Under the pieces are notes generated by a model, which was not told the DNA's origin, made no database searches, and saw only the letters and a list, made by a program, of their open reading frames with translations. A stretch of 64,000 bases of DNA. Origin: Prochlorococcus sp. AG-347-I21. Its GTDB lineage: Bacteria; Cyanobacteriota; Cyanobacteriia; PCC-6307; Cyanobiaceae. A program made the translations under genes and the position numbers. The stretch spans positions 99,511-163,510 of the forward strand of contig QCBP01000002.1 in assembly GCA_003279055.1 (NCBI GenBank), in the 5' to 3' direction. Within the stretch, counting starts at the first letter, position 1. Each line of letters begins with the position of its first letter. This document shows positions 56,721 through 64,000 of the stretch, piece after piece.

Positions 56721-57968
56721 TTAATTTCTATTTAATTTGTCAATTTCCAAATATCTTAATCTTTTGATTTCTTTCCCCATTTCCTGCCCTGGATCCCATC
56801 CTTCTTTTTTTAATGTTTCTCCATCTTTTTTTGATTTTATGAATTTGTAAATAAATAACCACTTAAACAAGTGACGCCAGTATTGACCTCCATCACAAAT
56901 TAATAATTTGACTGTCTCATCATTAAGGTTTCTGTCCTCAATAAATTCTGTCCAATTTGATGGAGACAAATTATTGAATTTTTTTTGGTTGCTTTTTAAT
57001 ATCTTTTTTATATTTGAATAATCTTCTAATATTTTTATCTCACTATTATTTACCAAAAATCTTTGACATGCGGTTTCTAAATCTTCTGAATCTTTTAACA
57101 AATAAAGCATATGATTTCCATTTAACTTCTTAATCCAATTTAGTCCTCTTAAAAACCTTTTATCGACTTTAATATTTTCATTTAAGATTGAGATAATTTC
57201 CCATTTATGAATTATCGAAATTACATTATTTAAATTATCGTGTTTACATATTTCAGCTAGTTCCATCCTTATTCGTATGCCAAGCGCAGGAGGGTAAATC
57301 ATTTTCAGATGAGTTTCTGAACTTTTCCATGGCCATTGTCTAACTGTTTCTTGAGCTTGTTTGAGAGAATTATTTGAAATATTGAAATCTAACCTTGAAG
57401 CATATTTTGCACATCTAATTAATCTACTGGGATCATCTGAAATACTTTTACTGTGAAGTAGGTTCAATTTTTTGCTTTTTATATCAGAAATTCCTCCATA
57501 AAGATCATAGATTTTCCTTGTCGAGACCTCGAATGCTATTGAATTTATCGTGAAATCTCTTCTTTTAAGATCATCTTGAATAGTGCTATTAGTTACTAAG
57601 GGATTTAAGCCTGGAGCAGAATAAATCTCTTTTCTAGCAGAAGCAATATCAATTTTATAGTCATTAATATTTATTTCTACAGTGTTGTATAAATTAAATT
57701 CCTTGATTAAACATAAATCTACATTTACGATATTTTTTTTTATAAATTTTGCAAGAGAAATAGAGGATCCTTCAATAACAAGATCAATATCTATAGGTTT
57801 AGAAAACGATTTTTTGTGGAATTTACTAATTAATAAATCTCTTAAATAACCGCCAACAAAAGCTACTTTAGTATTTTTATTTGATTCTATGTATTTAGTA
57901 ATTAGGTTATATAGATTAAATGGAGTTTTGATTAATTCCCCTTGGATGTAATCAGAGATATCGTTCAT
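56721..57968 (-). CDS. cca: tRNA nucleotidyltransferase/poly(A) polymerase family
   Basis: Adds or repairs CCA at tRNA 3' ends. Class II features: GGYLRDLL near residue 42, the metal pair DIDLVIEG near residue 68, and RRDFTINSIAFEVSTRKIYDLYGG-type motif (RRDFTINSIA) near 132. 415 residues. The two tRNAs in this window encode no CCA, which fits need for this enzyme. It follows pcrA by 5 bp. Confidence 0.88.
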   Translation of the reverse strand: MNDISDYIQGELIKTPFNLYNLITKYIESNKNTKVAFVGGYLRDLLISKFHKKSFSKPIDIDLVIEGSSISLAKFIKKNIVNVDLCLIKEFNLYNTVEININDYKIDIASARKEIYSAPGLNPLVTNSTIQDDLKRRDFTINSIAFEVSTRKIYDLYGGISDIKSKKLNLLHSKSISDDPSRLIRCAKYASRLDFNISNNSLKQAQETVRQWPWKSSETHLKMIYPPALGIRIRMELAEICKHDNLNNVISIIHKWEIISILNENIKVDKRFLRGLNWIKKLNGNHMLYLLKDSEDLETACQRFLVNNSEIKILEDYSNIKKILKSNQKKFNNLSPSNWTEFIEDRNLNDETVKLLICDGGQYWRHLFKWLFIYKFIKSKKDGETLKKEGWDPGQEMGKEIKRLRYLEIDKLNRN

Positions 57969-57973
57969 GAGTT

Positions 57974-60382
57974 TTAACTTACATAACGAATTGGAGCTAA
58001 TCTGGGATCTAGAATTTTACTTCCCTTATCACCAAATTTTACTGCTAAAGATATTTTTTCCCCACTACCAAAAATATGTATGATTTCACCTTTCCCAAAC
58101 TTTGAGTGAATTAGCAAATCTCCAACTATCCAGCTTTTCCCTTTACTGGGACCTGAATATAATTTCCTTACTGCATTTATTGGTTTGTTGGCAAATTCAT
58201 TTGGATTGTTTCGATCAACTCTAGTTAAACGATCAAGATGCCAATCTCTTCTAATTGAAGCACCACCAGTTTGTGGTAATTCGCCATCCATTAAATCTTC
58301 AGGTATTTCCGAAAGAAATATTGAAGGAATTGTTGCTTCACGCATGCCACCCCATAATCTTCTTTCTCTGGCATGACTTAAGAAAACTCTTTCTTTAGCT
58401 CTAGTAATACCTACATAGCATAATCTTCTTTCCTCTTCAAGAAGTGAGGGAGTATCTATTGATCTATGGCTAGGAAAGAGACCTTGTTCTAGCCCAGTGA
58501 TGAAAACATTTTGAAATTCTAAACCTTTACTATTATGCAGAGTCATGAGAGTTACAGAGTTAGGATTATTTTTCTTCGTATCATTATCAGTTGTTAAGGC
58601 TGCTGTAGAAAGAAATCCCTCTACATCTCCACTTTCTGTTTCTTCTTCATATTGAGTAGCTGCATTAATTAGTTCTTGTAAATTATTTCTTCTATCTTCA
58701 GATTCTTCAGTCCCACTAGAGAGCAAGTCACTTAAATAACCACTTTTTTCTAATATAAGTTGTAGTAGTTGAGCAGGTCCTGAATTTTCTAGGTAACACA
58801 GTAGATCATTCATAATTTCAGTAAATTTATTAATTCCTTTTGATGATCTACCTATTGTTTCTTCAAGACTTTGCTTATCATTAAGAACCTCCCATAATGG
58901 GATATTTAACCTATTAGATAGTTCATTAAGTTTTTGAATAGTAGTCTTACCAATCCCTCTTCTAGGGACATTTATGATACGTAAGAGACTAACGTTATCT
59001 GAAGAATTAACTAGAACTTTCAAATATGCTATTGCATCTTTAATTTCTCTTCTATCATAAAAACGCAATCCTCCAAAAATTGTATAAGGAATGCGCCACC
59101 TTACAAGAGATTCTTCTAGTACTCTCGACTGAGCTCTGGTTCGATATAAAATTGCAAAATTTTTCCAAATTGGGTTTTGATTATAGTTATTGAGTGATTT
59201 TATTTTATTGGTAATTGCTTCTGCCTCGGAAATTTCATCATCACAGCTGAGTAACGTTAAAAGTTCCCCTTTTTCTTTAGTAGCCTTTAAAACTTTGTCA
59301 ATTCTTTCAGAGTTATTTTCAATTAGTGAGTTTGCAGCATCAAGGATATTAGAAGATGACCTATAATTTTCCTCTAATTTAATTAAAGATGATTTTGTAT
59401 CGTCGTTGATTGAAGTTTTAAAATCTTCTTGAAAACCAATTAAAATTCTGAAGTCAGCTGCTCTGAAACTATAAATACTTTGATCAGCATCTCCAACTAC
59501 AAAAATTGACCTATCTTTCCAATTGAAGAATTTTTTTGGTTCAGTATTTCCAGCCGTAATTAATTTTATAAGTTCATATTGTGTTCTATTTGTATCTTGA
59601 TATTCGTCAACTAAAATATGTTTAAATCTTTTGTGCCAGTAATCTCTGACAGTATCATTTTGCCTCAATAAGAAAACAGGCAAAAGTAGAAGATCATCAA
59701 AGTCTAAAGAATTATTTTTTGAGAGCGAAATCCTATATCTCTTGTAGGCTTCTGCAACTGTTTTATCAAAATTATTATCTGCTTTTTCTAAAATATCATT
59801 AGAAGTTAAGCATTGATTTTTAGCATTACTTATTAATCTTTTAATCTTTTTGGGATCATATCTTTTTGGATCAAGATTCATATCTTGACTGATAATTTCT
59901 TTTACTAATGTTTGAGAATCTGTTTCATCATAAATTGAAAATTGTCTTGTCCATTTTAGGCCTTCTGGATCAGTATATTTTTCAATATCGTATCTCAGAA
60001 GTCTTGAAAATAAGGAATGGAAAGTACCGATCCAAAGGTTCTGAAGCCTTTCTTGATGAACGTTTGTTCTTAATTGATTTTGATCAATTTCTTTGAGAGT
60101 TGTCCAAGGCTGACCAAATTGATTAAAAGCTAATTCTTGAGCCAGAAGAACCTCTAATCTTGCTTTCATTTCTTTAGCAGCTTTGTTAGTGAAAGTGACT
60201 GCGAGAATGTTATAGGGATCTATAGAGTTATTTTCAATAAGATTTGCAATTCTGTGTGTAAGAGCTTTAGTTTTCCCGCTACCTGCACCTGCTACAACTA
60301 ATAGTGGTCCATAAACATGTTTTACTGCTTGAAGTTGTTGATTGTTTAAGGACTTAAAAAGGAAATTGTTTGTTTGAGGCAC
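57974..60382 (-). CDS. pcrA: UvrD/PcrA-type DNA helicase
   Basis: 3'-5' superfamily 1 helicase for nucleotide excision repair and replication-conflict removal. Motif I GAGSGKTKAL near residue 33, motif II DEYQDTNRTQ near 262, motif III GDADQSIYSFRAAD near 297, motif V-VI MTLHNSKGLEF and VGITRAKERVFL. 802 residues, complete with a PcrA-like C-terminal tudor-type end. The upstream 70-residue gene is on the same strand 15 bp away. Confidence 0.95.
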   Translation of the reverse strand: MPQTNNFLFKSLNNQQLQAVKHVYGPLLVVAGAGSGKTKALTHRIANLIENNSIDPYNILAVTFTNKAAKEMKARLEVLLAQELAFNQFGQPWTTLKEIDQNQLRTNVHQERLQNLWIGTFHSLFSRLLRYDIEKYTDPEGLKWTRQFSIYDETDSQTLVKEIISQDMNLDPKRYDPKKIKRLISNAKNQCLTSNDILEKADNNFDKTVAEAYKRYRISLSKNNSLDFDDLLLLPVFLLRQNDTVRDYWHKRFKHILVDEYQDTNRTQYELIKLITAGNTEPKKFFNWKDRSIFVVGDADQSIYSFRAADFRILIGFQEDFKTSINDDTKSSLIKLEENYRSSSNILDAANSLIENNSERIDKVLKATKEKGELLTLLSCDDEISEAEAITNKIKSLNNYNQNPIWKNFAILYRTRAQSRVLEESLVRWRIPYTIFGGLRFYDRREIKDAIAYLKVLVNSSDNVSLLRIINVPRRGIGKTTIQKLNELSNRLNIPLWEVLNDKQSLEETIGRSSKGINKFTEIMNDLLCYLENSGPAQLLQLILEKSGYLSDLLSSGTEESEDRRNNLQELINAATQYEEETESGDVEGFLSTAALTTDNDTKKNNPNSVTLMTLHNSKGLEFQNVFITGLEQGLFPSHRSIDTPSLLEEERRLCYVGITRAKERVFLSHARERRLWGGMREATIPSIFLSEIPEDLMDGELPQTGGASIRRDWHLDRLTRVDRNNPNEFANKPINAVRKLYSGPSKGKSWIVGDLLIHSKFGKGEIIHIFGSGEKISLAVKFGDKGSKILDPRLAPIRYVS

Positions 60383-60397
60383 TTTTGGAAGGGTTTT

Positions 60398-60610
60398 TCA
60401 AAAATCAGACATACTATGAGATTCAGATTCCATTTCTAGATCTTCTAACGCTTTTTTTAAGTTTATAAGTTCATTATTGTTATTAATTATTTCTTCAAAT
60501 TTATTTTGAGGCATCTTTAATTTCATACTTCTGTCTAGAATTTCTTTTTCCAATCTCTTTTTATATGAGGAAATAAGTTTCTTTGATAATTTTAAATCCT
60601 GTTGATCCAA
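60398..60610 (-). CDS. Small charged helical protein, unknown, 70 aa
   Basis: I do not recognise it. The product is lysine- and glutamate-rich and predicted almost entirely helical (KKLISSYKKRLEKEI, ELINLKKALEDLEME), with a serine-rich end. It precedes pcrA by 15 bp on the same strand and probably shares its transcript. Gene status is supported by its location and codon use, not by homology. Confidence 0.5.
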   Translation of the reverse strand: MDQQDLKLSKKLISSYKKRLEKEILDRSMKLKMPQNKFEEIINNNNELINLKKALEDLEMESESHSMSDF

Positions 60611-60726
60611 AACTTTATAAAAAATGTAGTTTTATACTAGCGGAAAAAAAATTTTTTATTTGAATTATTTCAACTATCACTTTGGAATGAAGTTATTAAT
60701 TAAGAAGCGTTGCGTTAGGTTTGCAA

Positions 60727-60755
60727 TTGTATTGTTTTTACTAGCTTTGTATTAT
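60727..60755 (+). promoter_or_regulatory. Candidate promoter of cpeB
   Basis: TTGTAT at 60727-60732, a 17-bp spacer and TATTAT at 60750-60755 make a plausible sigma-70-type promoter 35 bp before the cpeB ATG. The -35 is weak. Confidence 0.35.
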
Positions 60756-60789
60756 TCTTAAGATCGGTCTTTAAATTTTTACTTCAGGA

Positions 60790-61302
60790 ATGTCAGTTTC
60801 AAAGAATAAGCAACTATTGTTAGCACATAAGAAATTAAATGATTTAAGCAATATAAAAGAATTTATAAATAGTGCAAATTCAAGATTAGATGCAATAAGC
60901 TCAATTACTAACAATTCACATGCAATTGCAGCAGACGCTGTAACAGCAATGATTTGCGAAAATCAAGATTCACTTAATTCAAAAATATCTTTAAATACAA
61001 CTAACAAGATGTCCGTTTGTTTAAGAGATGGAGAAATAATCCTAAGGATTGTTGCTTATCTTTTAATTTCTAATGACGAAACAGTTTTAGAAAAAAGTTG
61101 TTTGAAGGATCTTAAAAATACTTATCTTGCTCTTGGGGTACCTTTAAGAAATGCAAGAAGGGTTTTTCAATTAATGCGAGATGCAACTATCTCTGATTTG
61201 AATTCAACAGTTAATAATATGAGTGGAAACAAAGGTTTTCTTCCTAAATTAATATCTGAAACAGAGTTTCAATTTGAAAGGATAATTAATCTTTTAAACT
61301 AG
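60790..61302 (+). CDS. cpeB: Degenerate phycoerythrin beta subunit (class III)
   Basis: Relic phycobiliprotein. The Cys82 chromophore motif is intact ([14 protein letters not shown] near residue 77), followed by [23 protein letters not shown]. The doubly bound chromophore site has only one cysteine left: [12 protein letters not shown] is kept but the partner cysteine just before it is a histidine-containing NNSHAI. The Cys165 site is gone. 170 residues against about 184 in Synechococcus PE. It converges on cpeS with a 17-bp overlap. In high-light Prochlorococcus such a protein is thought to act in light sensing rather than harvesting, an unproven idea. Confidence 0.93.
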   Translation: MSVSKNKQLLLAHKKLNDLSNIKEFINSANSRLDAISSITNNSHAIAADAVTAMICENQDSLNSKISLNTTNKMSVCLRDGEIILRIVAYLLISNDETVLEKSCLKDLKNTYLALGVPLRNARRVFQLMRDATISDLNSTVNNMSGNKGFLPKLISETEFQFERIINLLN

Positions 61303-61837
61303 CTAAATTCCTTATCTCTGAAGTATGTGAAGTCTGTATAACTGAATTATTTCCCAGATTTCTAATAGTAGAAAATCTGGATCTAACATGAGTGGATAGA
61401 AAGGAAATTCTTTCTTCTGAAACTGTTGATTTATAAATAGTTTTAATGTGTAAATTATTTTGTTCATCAACAAAATAATTGGATGATGAAATAAAGGATT
61501 CTGTATAACCTTTATTTCTTAGAACAATTCCTGAATTTTCATCTTTGGGTAAAAAAATAAGAATAGTTTCATCTCCCTCACTCATATAATCATCTTCCCA
61601 ATCACTAATAGCTTGCCAGTTTATAGAAATGGCTATGCTCTCTAGGTTTAAACTGAATTTATAATTTTTAAAAATTTCAACGACTTTTTTATTTTTTTTG
61701 TTGATATGTTTTATATATATTTTACTAGTTGAGTTTTCAAATTCCTGAAAAGCTAAAGTGTGAGAACTTCTAATAGACTTCCACTCTCCTATACTTTTAT
61801 CAATGAATTGATTAATTATTATTAGATTCTTCGTCAA
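61286..61837 (-). CDS. cpeS: Phycoerythrobilin:Cys82 beta-phycoerythrin lyase
   Basis: S-type lyase that attaches phycoerythrobilin to Cys82 of CpeB; the homologous MED4 enzyme has been shown to do this. The lyase features [18 protein letters not shown] near residues 17-34 and [18 protein letters not shown] near 78-95 are present. 183 residues. It faces cpeB tail to tail, and its start overlaps the small gene upstream by 26 bp. Confidence 0.88.
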   Translation of the reverse strand: MTKNLIIINQFIDKSIGEWKSIRSSHTLAFQEFENSTSKIYIKHINKKNKKVVEIFKNYKFSLNLESIAISINWQAISDWEDDYMSEGDETILIFLPKDENSGIVLRNKGYTESFISSSNYFVDEQNNLHIKTIYKSTVSEERISFLSTHVRSRFSTIRNLGNNSVIQTSHTSEIRNLASLKD

Positions 61838-61991
61838 GTTTATCTTCTACTGAATGATTTTCTGCTTTTTGTATCATTCTTACCATTGAATCCACCATTA
61901 ATCTCTTTGCAGAAGTTACTTTTAATCCCGAAGGAGTAGTTGATATTTGTTCTCCAGGGCGATTATATGAAGTTGGTCTAAATGGAGTCAT
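61812..61991 (-). CDS. Small protein overlapping the start of cpeS, unknown, 59 aa
   Basis: Not recognised. The frame from ATG at 61991 gives 59 residues: a proline/threonine-rich head ([15 protein letters not shown]), an amphipathic stretch ([17 protein letters not shown]) and an acidic asparagine-rich tail. The stop lies inside cpeS (26-bp overlap in another frame), so its translation probably feeds cpeS. Position suggests a role with the relic phycoerythrin, but sequence gives no function. It is too short for usual gene callers. Confidence 0.55.
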   Translation of the reverse strand: MTPFRPTSYNRPGEQISTTPSGLKVTSAKRLMVDSMVRMIQKAENHSVEDKLDEESNNN

Positions 61992-62108
61992 CTAATAACT
62001 TTAAAAATTAATCGATTTCTATTCTTGCATGAATCATTATTTATATAGTTATTGTTTGCGAAAATGTCATATCTTTCATCTTTGAATTCAGAATCATCAA
62101 CTGTTTTT

Positions 62109-62744
62109 TTATTTAGGCATTTTATTTTTTGCCAATCCTGAAATAGTAGCTAAAGCAAACATTCCCAATAGAGCAATACCTAGAAATAATCCTGCTCCCT
62201 GGCTAACTCCAGCTCCTACTGCTACTAGTATTGAGTCACTGATTAGAAGACTTATTAATAATGCAGGAGTAAATATTTTCCAGCGAGTTCCTCCAATACC
62301 AATTGCGTAGCTTAGAAAATCAAAAAGGCCAGTCATTAGTAGACCTGTCATAAGAAAGAAATTTTCTTCTAGCTGGTTTTGATTAAAACTTTCAATCTTT
62401 TGCATTGCTTTTGGGCCTACTAAATTACGTACAGGAACCCGACCATAATTTCTTGCGATAAAGAAAGCAGCTTGGCAAAAAACGATATCAGAAAAGATTA
62501 TTGTTATGTAACCTTTTTGAAATCCTAGTAATGAACCAGCTAGCAGAGAATAAGCTGAACTTGGAAGGGCAGGTAAAATAATACTTACTCCTCTGAGTAT
62601 GAATATTCCAAAAGGAGCCCAAATCCCCATACTTTCTATTTTGTTCCTCAGAGGTTCAATCCCATAATTTTGGATTAAATAAATCAATACTACAAATATT
62701 GCTATAAAAAAAACTACTGAGAGAAATTTCTGTATTTTATTCAT
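62109..62744 (-). CDS. TVP38/TMEM64 (DedA-like) membrane protein
   Basis: Five to six membrane helices in 211 residues with the SNARE-associated domain features: FILRGVSIILPALPSSAYSLLAG near residue 48-70 and GLFDFLSYAIGIGGTRW near 140. Related proteins may be lipid scramblases or transporters. No close operon partner: 117 bp separate it from the small gene upstream of cpeS. Confidence 0.8.
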   Translation of the reverse strand: MNKIQKFLSVVFFIAIFVVLIYLIQNYGIEPLRNKIESMGIWAPFGIFILRGVSIILPALPSSAYSLLAGSLLGFQKGYITIIFSDIVFCQAAFFIARNYGRVPVRNLVGPKAMQKIESFNQNQLEENFFLMTGLLMTGLFDFLSYAIGIGGTRWKIFTPALLISLLISDSILVAVGAGVSQGAGLFLGIALLGMFALATISGLAKNKMPK

Positions 62745-62893
62745 TATTTTGCTAATAAATTTATTGGAAGTAAATTCTTAATTTAATATTTGATTCTATC
62801 TATAATAGAAATACTAATCAATAAAAATTTTTACAAATTTTTTTAATCTTATATTTCCTACTAATAAAAAATATTTGTATTCCATAAGTAGTC

Positions 62894-63313
62894 ATGATTA
62901 ATTCTAAGAATAAAGTTAATTCAATATTTTTTAGGAATATATTTAATTTAGTCCTCTCGATTATTGTTTTCATTTGTATTTCAATAAAAAAATCAGAAGC
63001 TTTGCCTCATGAATGGGTTGGAGTCCCTAAAAGTGAATACGGAGAGCAGTTATGGGATAGGAAAAGTATAAAAAGGAATGAGGATGGTTCTGTAAGAGTA
63101 TTGAGTAAATTTATTCCCAAAACAAAAAGTGAAATTACTAAGGATATTCTCTATACAATGGATATAAATTGTTTTGAAAAATCATTTAGAGATGTTGATG
63201 TCTCAATAGATGAAGCAAATAGTAATTTCAATGATTTAGCTAATTGGCAAGATCCAAATGGAGATAAACTGATTTTGGGTGTTATTGGTCAAGTCTGCAG
63301 AGTCGAAAACTAA
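62894..63313 (+). CDS. Secreted or membrane-attached protein, unknown, 139 aa
   Basis: A hydrophobic segment (about residues 15-32) after a lysine-containing head, with a likely cleavage at SEA near residue 36, then a polar domain with two cysteines (MDINCFEKS and GQVCRVEN) that could form a disulfide. I do not recognise the family. It stands alone, followed by a terminator hairpin at 63372. Confidence 0.6.
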   Translation: MINSKNKVNSIFFRNIFNLVLSIIVFICISIKKSEALPHEWVGVPKSEYGEQLWDRKSIKRNEDGSVRVLSKFIPKTKSEITKDILYTMDINCFEKSFRDVDVSIDEANSNFNDLANWQDPNGDKLILGVIGQVCRVEN

Positions 63314-63371
63314 AAATTTTAAGTTATAAAAAATACGAAAAAATAGCGAGTTCTCAATGATTTGAAAGTAT

Positions 63372-63396
63372 AAAACCCTGTCTTAGACAGGGTTTT
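63372..63396 (+). terminator. Intrinsic terminator at the element boundary
   Basis: AAAACCCTGTC-TTA-GACAGGGTTTT is a perfect 11-bp stem with a three-base loop; the arms end in A/T runs, so it could work in both directions. It lies 58 bp after the secreted-protein gene and 4 bp before the tRNA fragment. Confidence 0.8.
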
Positions 63397-63400
63397 AAAG

Positions 63401-63421
63401 GTGCCAGGACCCAGATTTGAA
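63401..63421 (-). repeat. tRNA 3'-end fragment (probable tRNA-Phe remnant, attachment site)
   Basis: Read on the minus strand this is TTCAAAT (T-loop), CTGGG (3' half of the T-stem), TCCTGGC (3' acceptor strand), A (discriminator) and CC. The expected T-stem 5' half is absent: the next bases do not pair. The acceptor implies a tRNA starting GCCAGGA, which fits cyanobacterial tRNA-Phe. Such truncated copies mark the far end of elements that integrate into tRNA genes. The intact tRNA should then lie to the right on the minus strand. Confidence 0.6.
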
Positions 63422-63511
63422 AGAGACAGGTGGCAAAATAATACCCAAAAACCCTTGTTTTTAGTAGCATAGTGATACCAAAAAAGGCATATTTCGGTCT
63501 CTAAACAATTA

Positions 63512-63532
63512 GTACCATTCCTGTACCATTCC
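63512..63532. repeat. Tandem 10-bp direct repeat upstream of the integrase
   Basis: GTACCATTCC occurs twice with one base between (63512-63521 and 63523-63532). It lies 62 bp before the integrase ATG and 90 bp after the tRNA fragment, a place where recombinase arm-type sites are often found. Confidence 0.45.
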
Positions 63533-63593
63533 GCCTATAAGTAAATATCCAAAAAAATTTAATTTTTTATTCAATTTAATAAGAATTGTACTA

Positions 63594-64000
63594 ATGGTTA
63601 AGCACTTACTCCCTAAAAAGTGGATTTCAGGAGAGCAGAAAACCTTAAATGTGAGAGATGACTTGGGGTTGAATTCTCCTGTGACAAATTTATTCGTATA
63701 TAAAAGTCCAATTAGAAAAAGTACAGGTAATCCAAGAACTAAAAAATTACTCTGCAAGTGGATGCCTTTTGAGGAAGAAGATACAAGACCAAATAAAGGA
63801 AGGACTAAGAGTGGAAAAAGAATACCTCTTCAAGGAAGTACAGGAATGGAAGACCCATATGACGCAGGGAGGGAAGCAATTGCTTGGTTGAAAAGTCAAA
63901 AAACTTATCTAATAGAACTTGCAAAAGAAAATGAATATAATTCAAGTTTTTCTTTAAGACATTATTGGGAAAAATATATTAATGATTTTGAGAAAAATTA
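63594..64000 (+). CDS. Phage-type tyrosine recombinase, N-terminal part (runs off window)
   Basis: Open from ATG at 63594 to the window end, 135 residues and unfinished. The basic, threonine- and lysine-rich head with MPFEEEDTRPNKGRTKSG-type residues, AREAIAWLK and the following helical SFSLRHYWEKYINDFEK stretch look like the arm- and core-binding domains of cyanophage and Prochlorococcus integrases. The catalytic R-H-R-Y residues would be beyond the window, so the call depends on position next to a tRNA fragment. Confidence 0.6.
   Translation, partial: MVKHLLPKKWISGEQKTLNVRDDLGLNSPVTNLFVYKSPIRKSTGNPRTKKLLCKWMPFEEEDTRPNKGRTKSGKRIPLQGSTGMEDPYDAGREAIAWLKSQKTYLIELAKENEYNSSFSLRHYWEKYINDFEKN

Noticed and set aside
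63509..63757. Minus-strand frame of 82 residues at the integrase start
   Set aside because: Antisense to the integrase frame, which is open to the window end and has better composition.
1..64000. CRISPR array, insertion sequences or transposase genes
   Set aside because: No regularly spaced direct repeats, terminal inverted repeats or transposase-like frames were seen; the Cas4-like domain at 33-34.5 kb belongs to a TM0106 protein.

Overview
The window is AT-rich (roughly 30% G+C by eye), densely packed chromosomal DNA from a marine picocyanobacterium, most likely a high-light-adapted Prochlorococcus. The support is: photosystem II genes (psbH, psbN, psbI, psbK, psbE-F-L-J, ycf48, rubredoxin), a magnesium chelatase chlD, NDH-1 genes ndhC-K-J, ntcA and an ammonium transporter, many short cyanobacteria-only families (DUF3084, DUF3146, DUF3155, DUF3177-like, DUF3181), very short intergenic gaps, and above all a lone degenerate phycoerythrin beta gene (cpeB) facing a cpeS bilin lyase, which is typical of high-light Prochlorococcus. 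I cannot name the strain.

Layout. 1-5.8 kb: end of ileS, two cyanobacterial unknowns, trmB, glmM, a membrane-anchored thioredoxin. 5.8-10.9 kb: thyX-dcd-BtuR-like operon, divergent ntcA with a textbook NtcA promoter, DUF3084, a RuvC-like protein, DUF3146 and pth. 10.9-11.7 kb: psbH, psbN and psbI, all too short to be obvious. 11.7-16.5 kb: leuD-leuC, cinA-glyA, tRNA-Arg. 16.5-22.5 kb: small unknowns, murJ, sfsA, amt with an NtcA site and a strong terminator, ispH. 22.5-29.2 kb: DoxX, purH, esterase, DUF3155, an intergenic region full of hairpins, a Hik2-like histidine kinase, cobS (no normal start codon), tgt, psbK. 29.2-36.7 kb: an oxidoreductase, a CNNM/CorC protein, tRNA-Met, pyrE, ygfZ, a TM0106-type nuclease, a phosphohexomutase, rdgB. 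36.7-44.2 kb: carotenoid oxygenase, hisB, fabI, thioredoxin-like, DegT aminotransferase, photolyase, Nudix, folK. 44.2-54.5 kb: chlD, MCE/ABC lipid-transport pair, YvcK-like, ndhJKC, rubredoxin-ycf48-psbEFLJ, mtnP. 54.5-63.3 kb: FAD/SelD fusion, cca, pcrA, cpeB/cpeS and a small gene, a TVP38 membrane protein and a secreted unknown.

The last 600 bp change character. A terminator hairpin is followed by a 21-nt copy of the 3' end of a tRNA (probably tRNA-Phe), tandem 10-bp repeats and the start of a tyrosine-recombinase-like gene that leaves the window. This looks like the left boundary of a tRNA-targeted integrative element or genomic island (compare the tycheposons of Prochlorococcus).

Most of the window is core metabolism and photosynthesis. 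The least explained parts are the hairpin-rich 25.68-25.89 kb intergenic region, the element boundary at the right end, the BtuR-like protein without a P-loop next to a perfect dyad, cobS lacking a canonical start, and the small gene overlapping cpeS.
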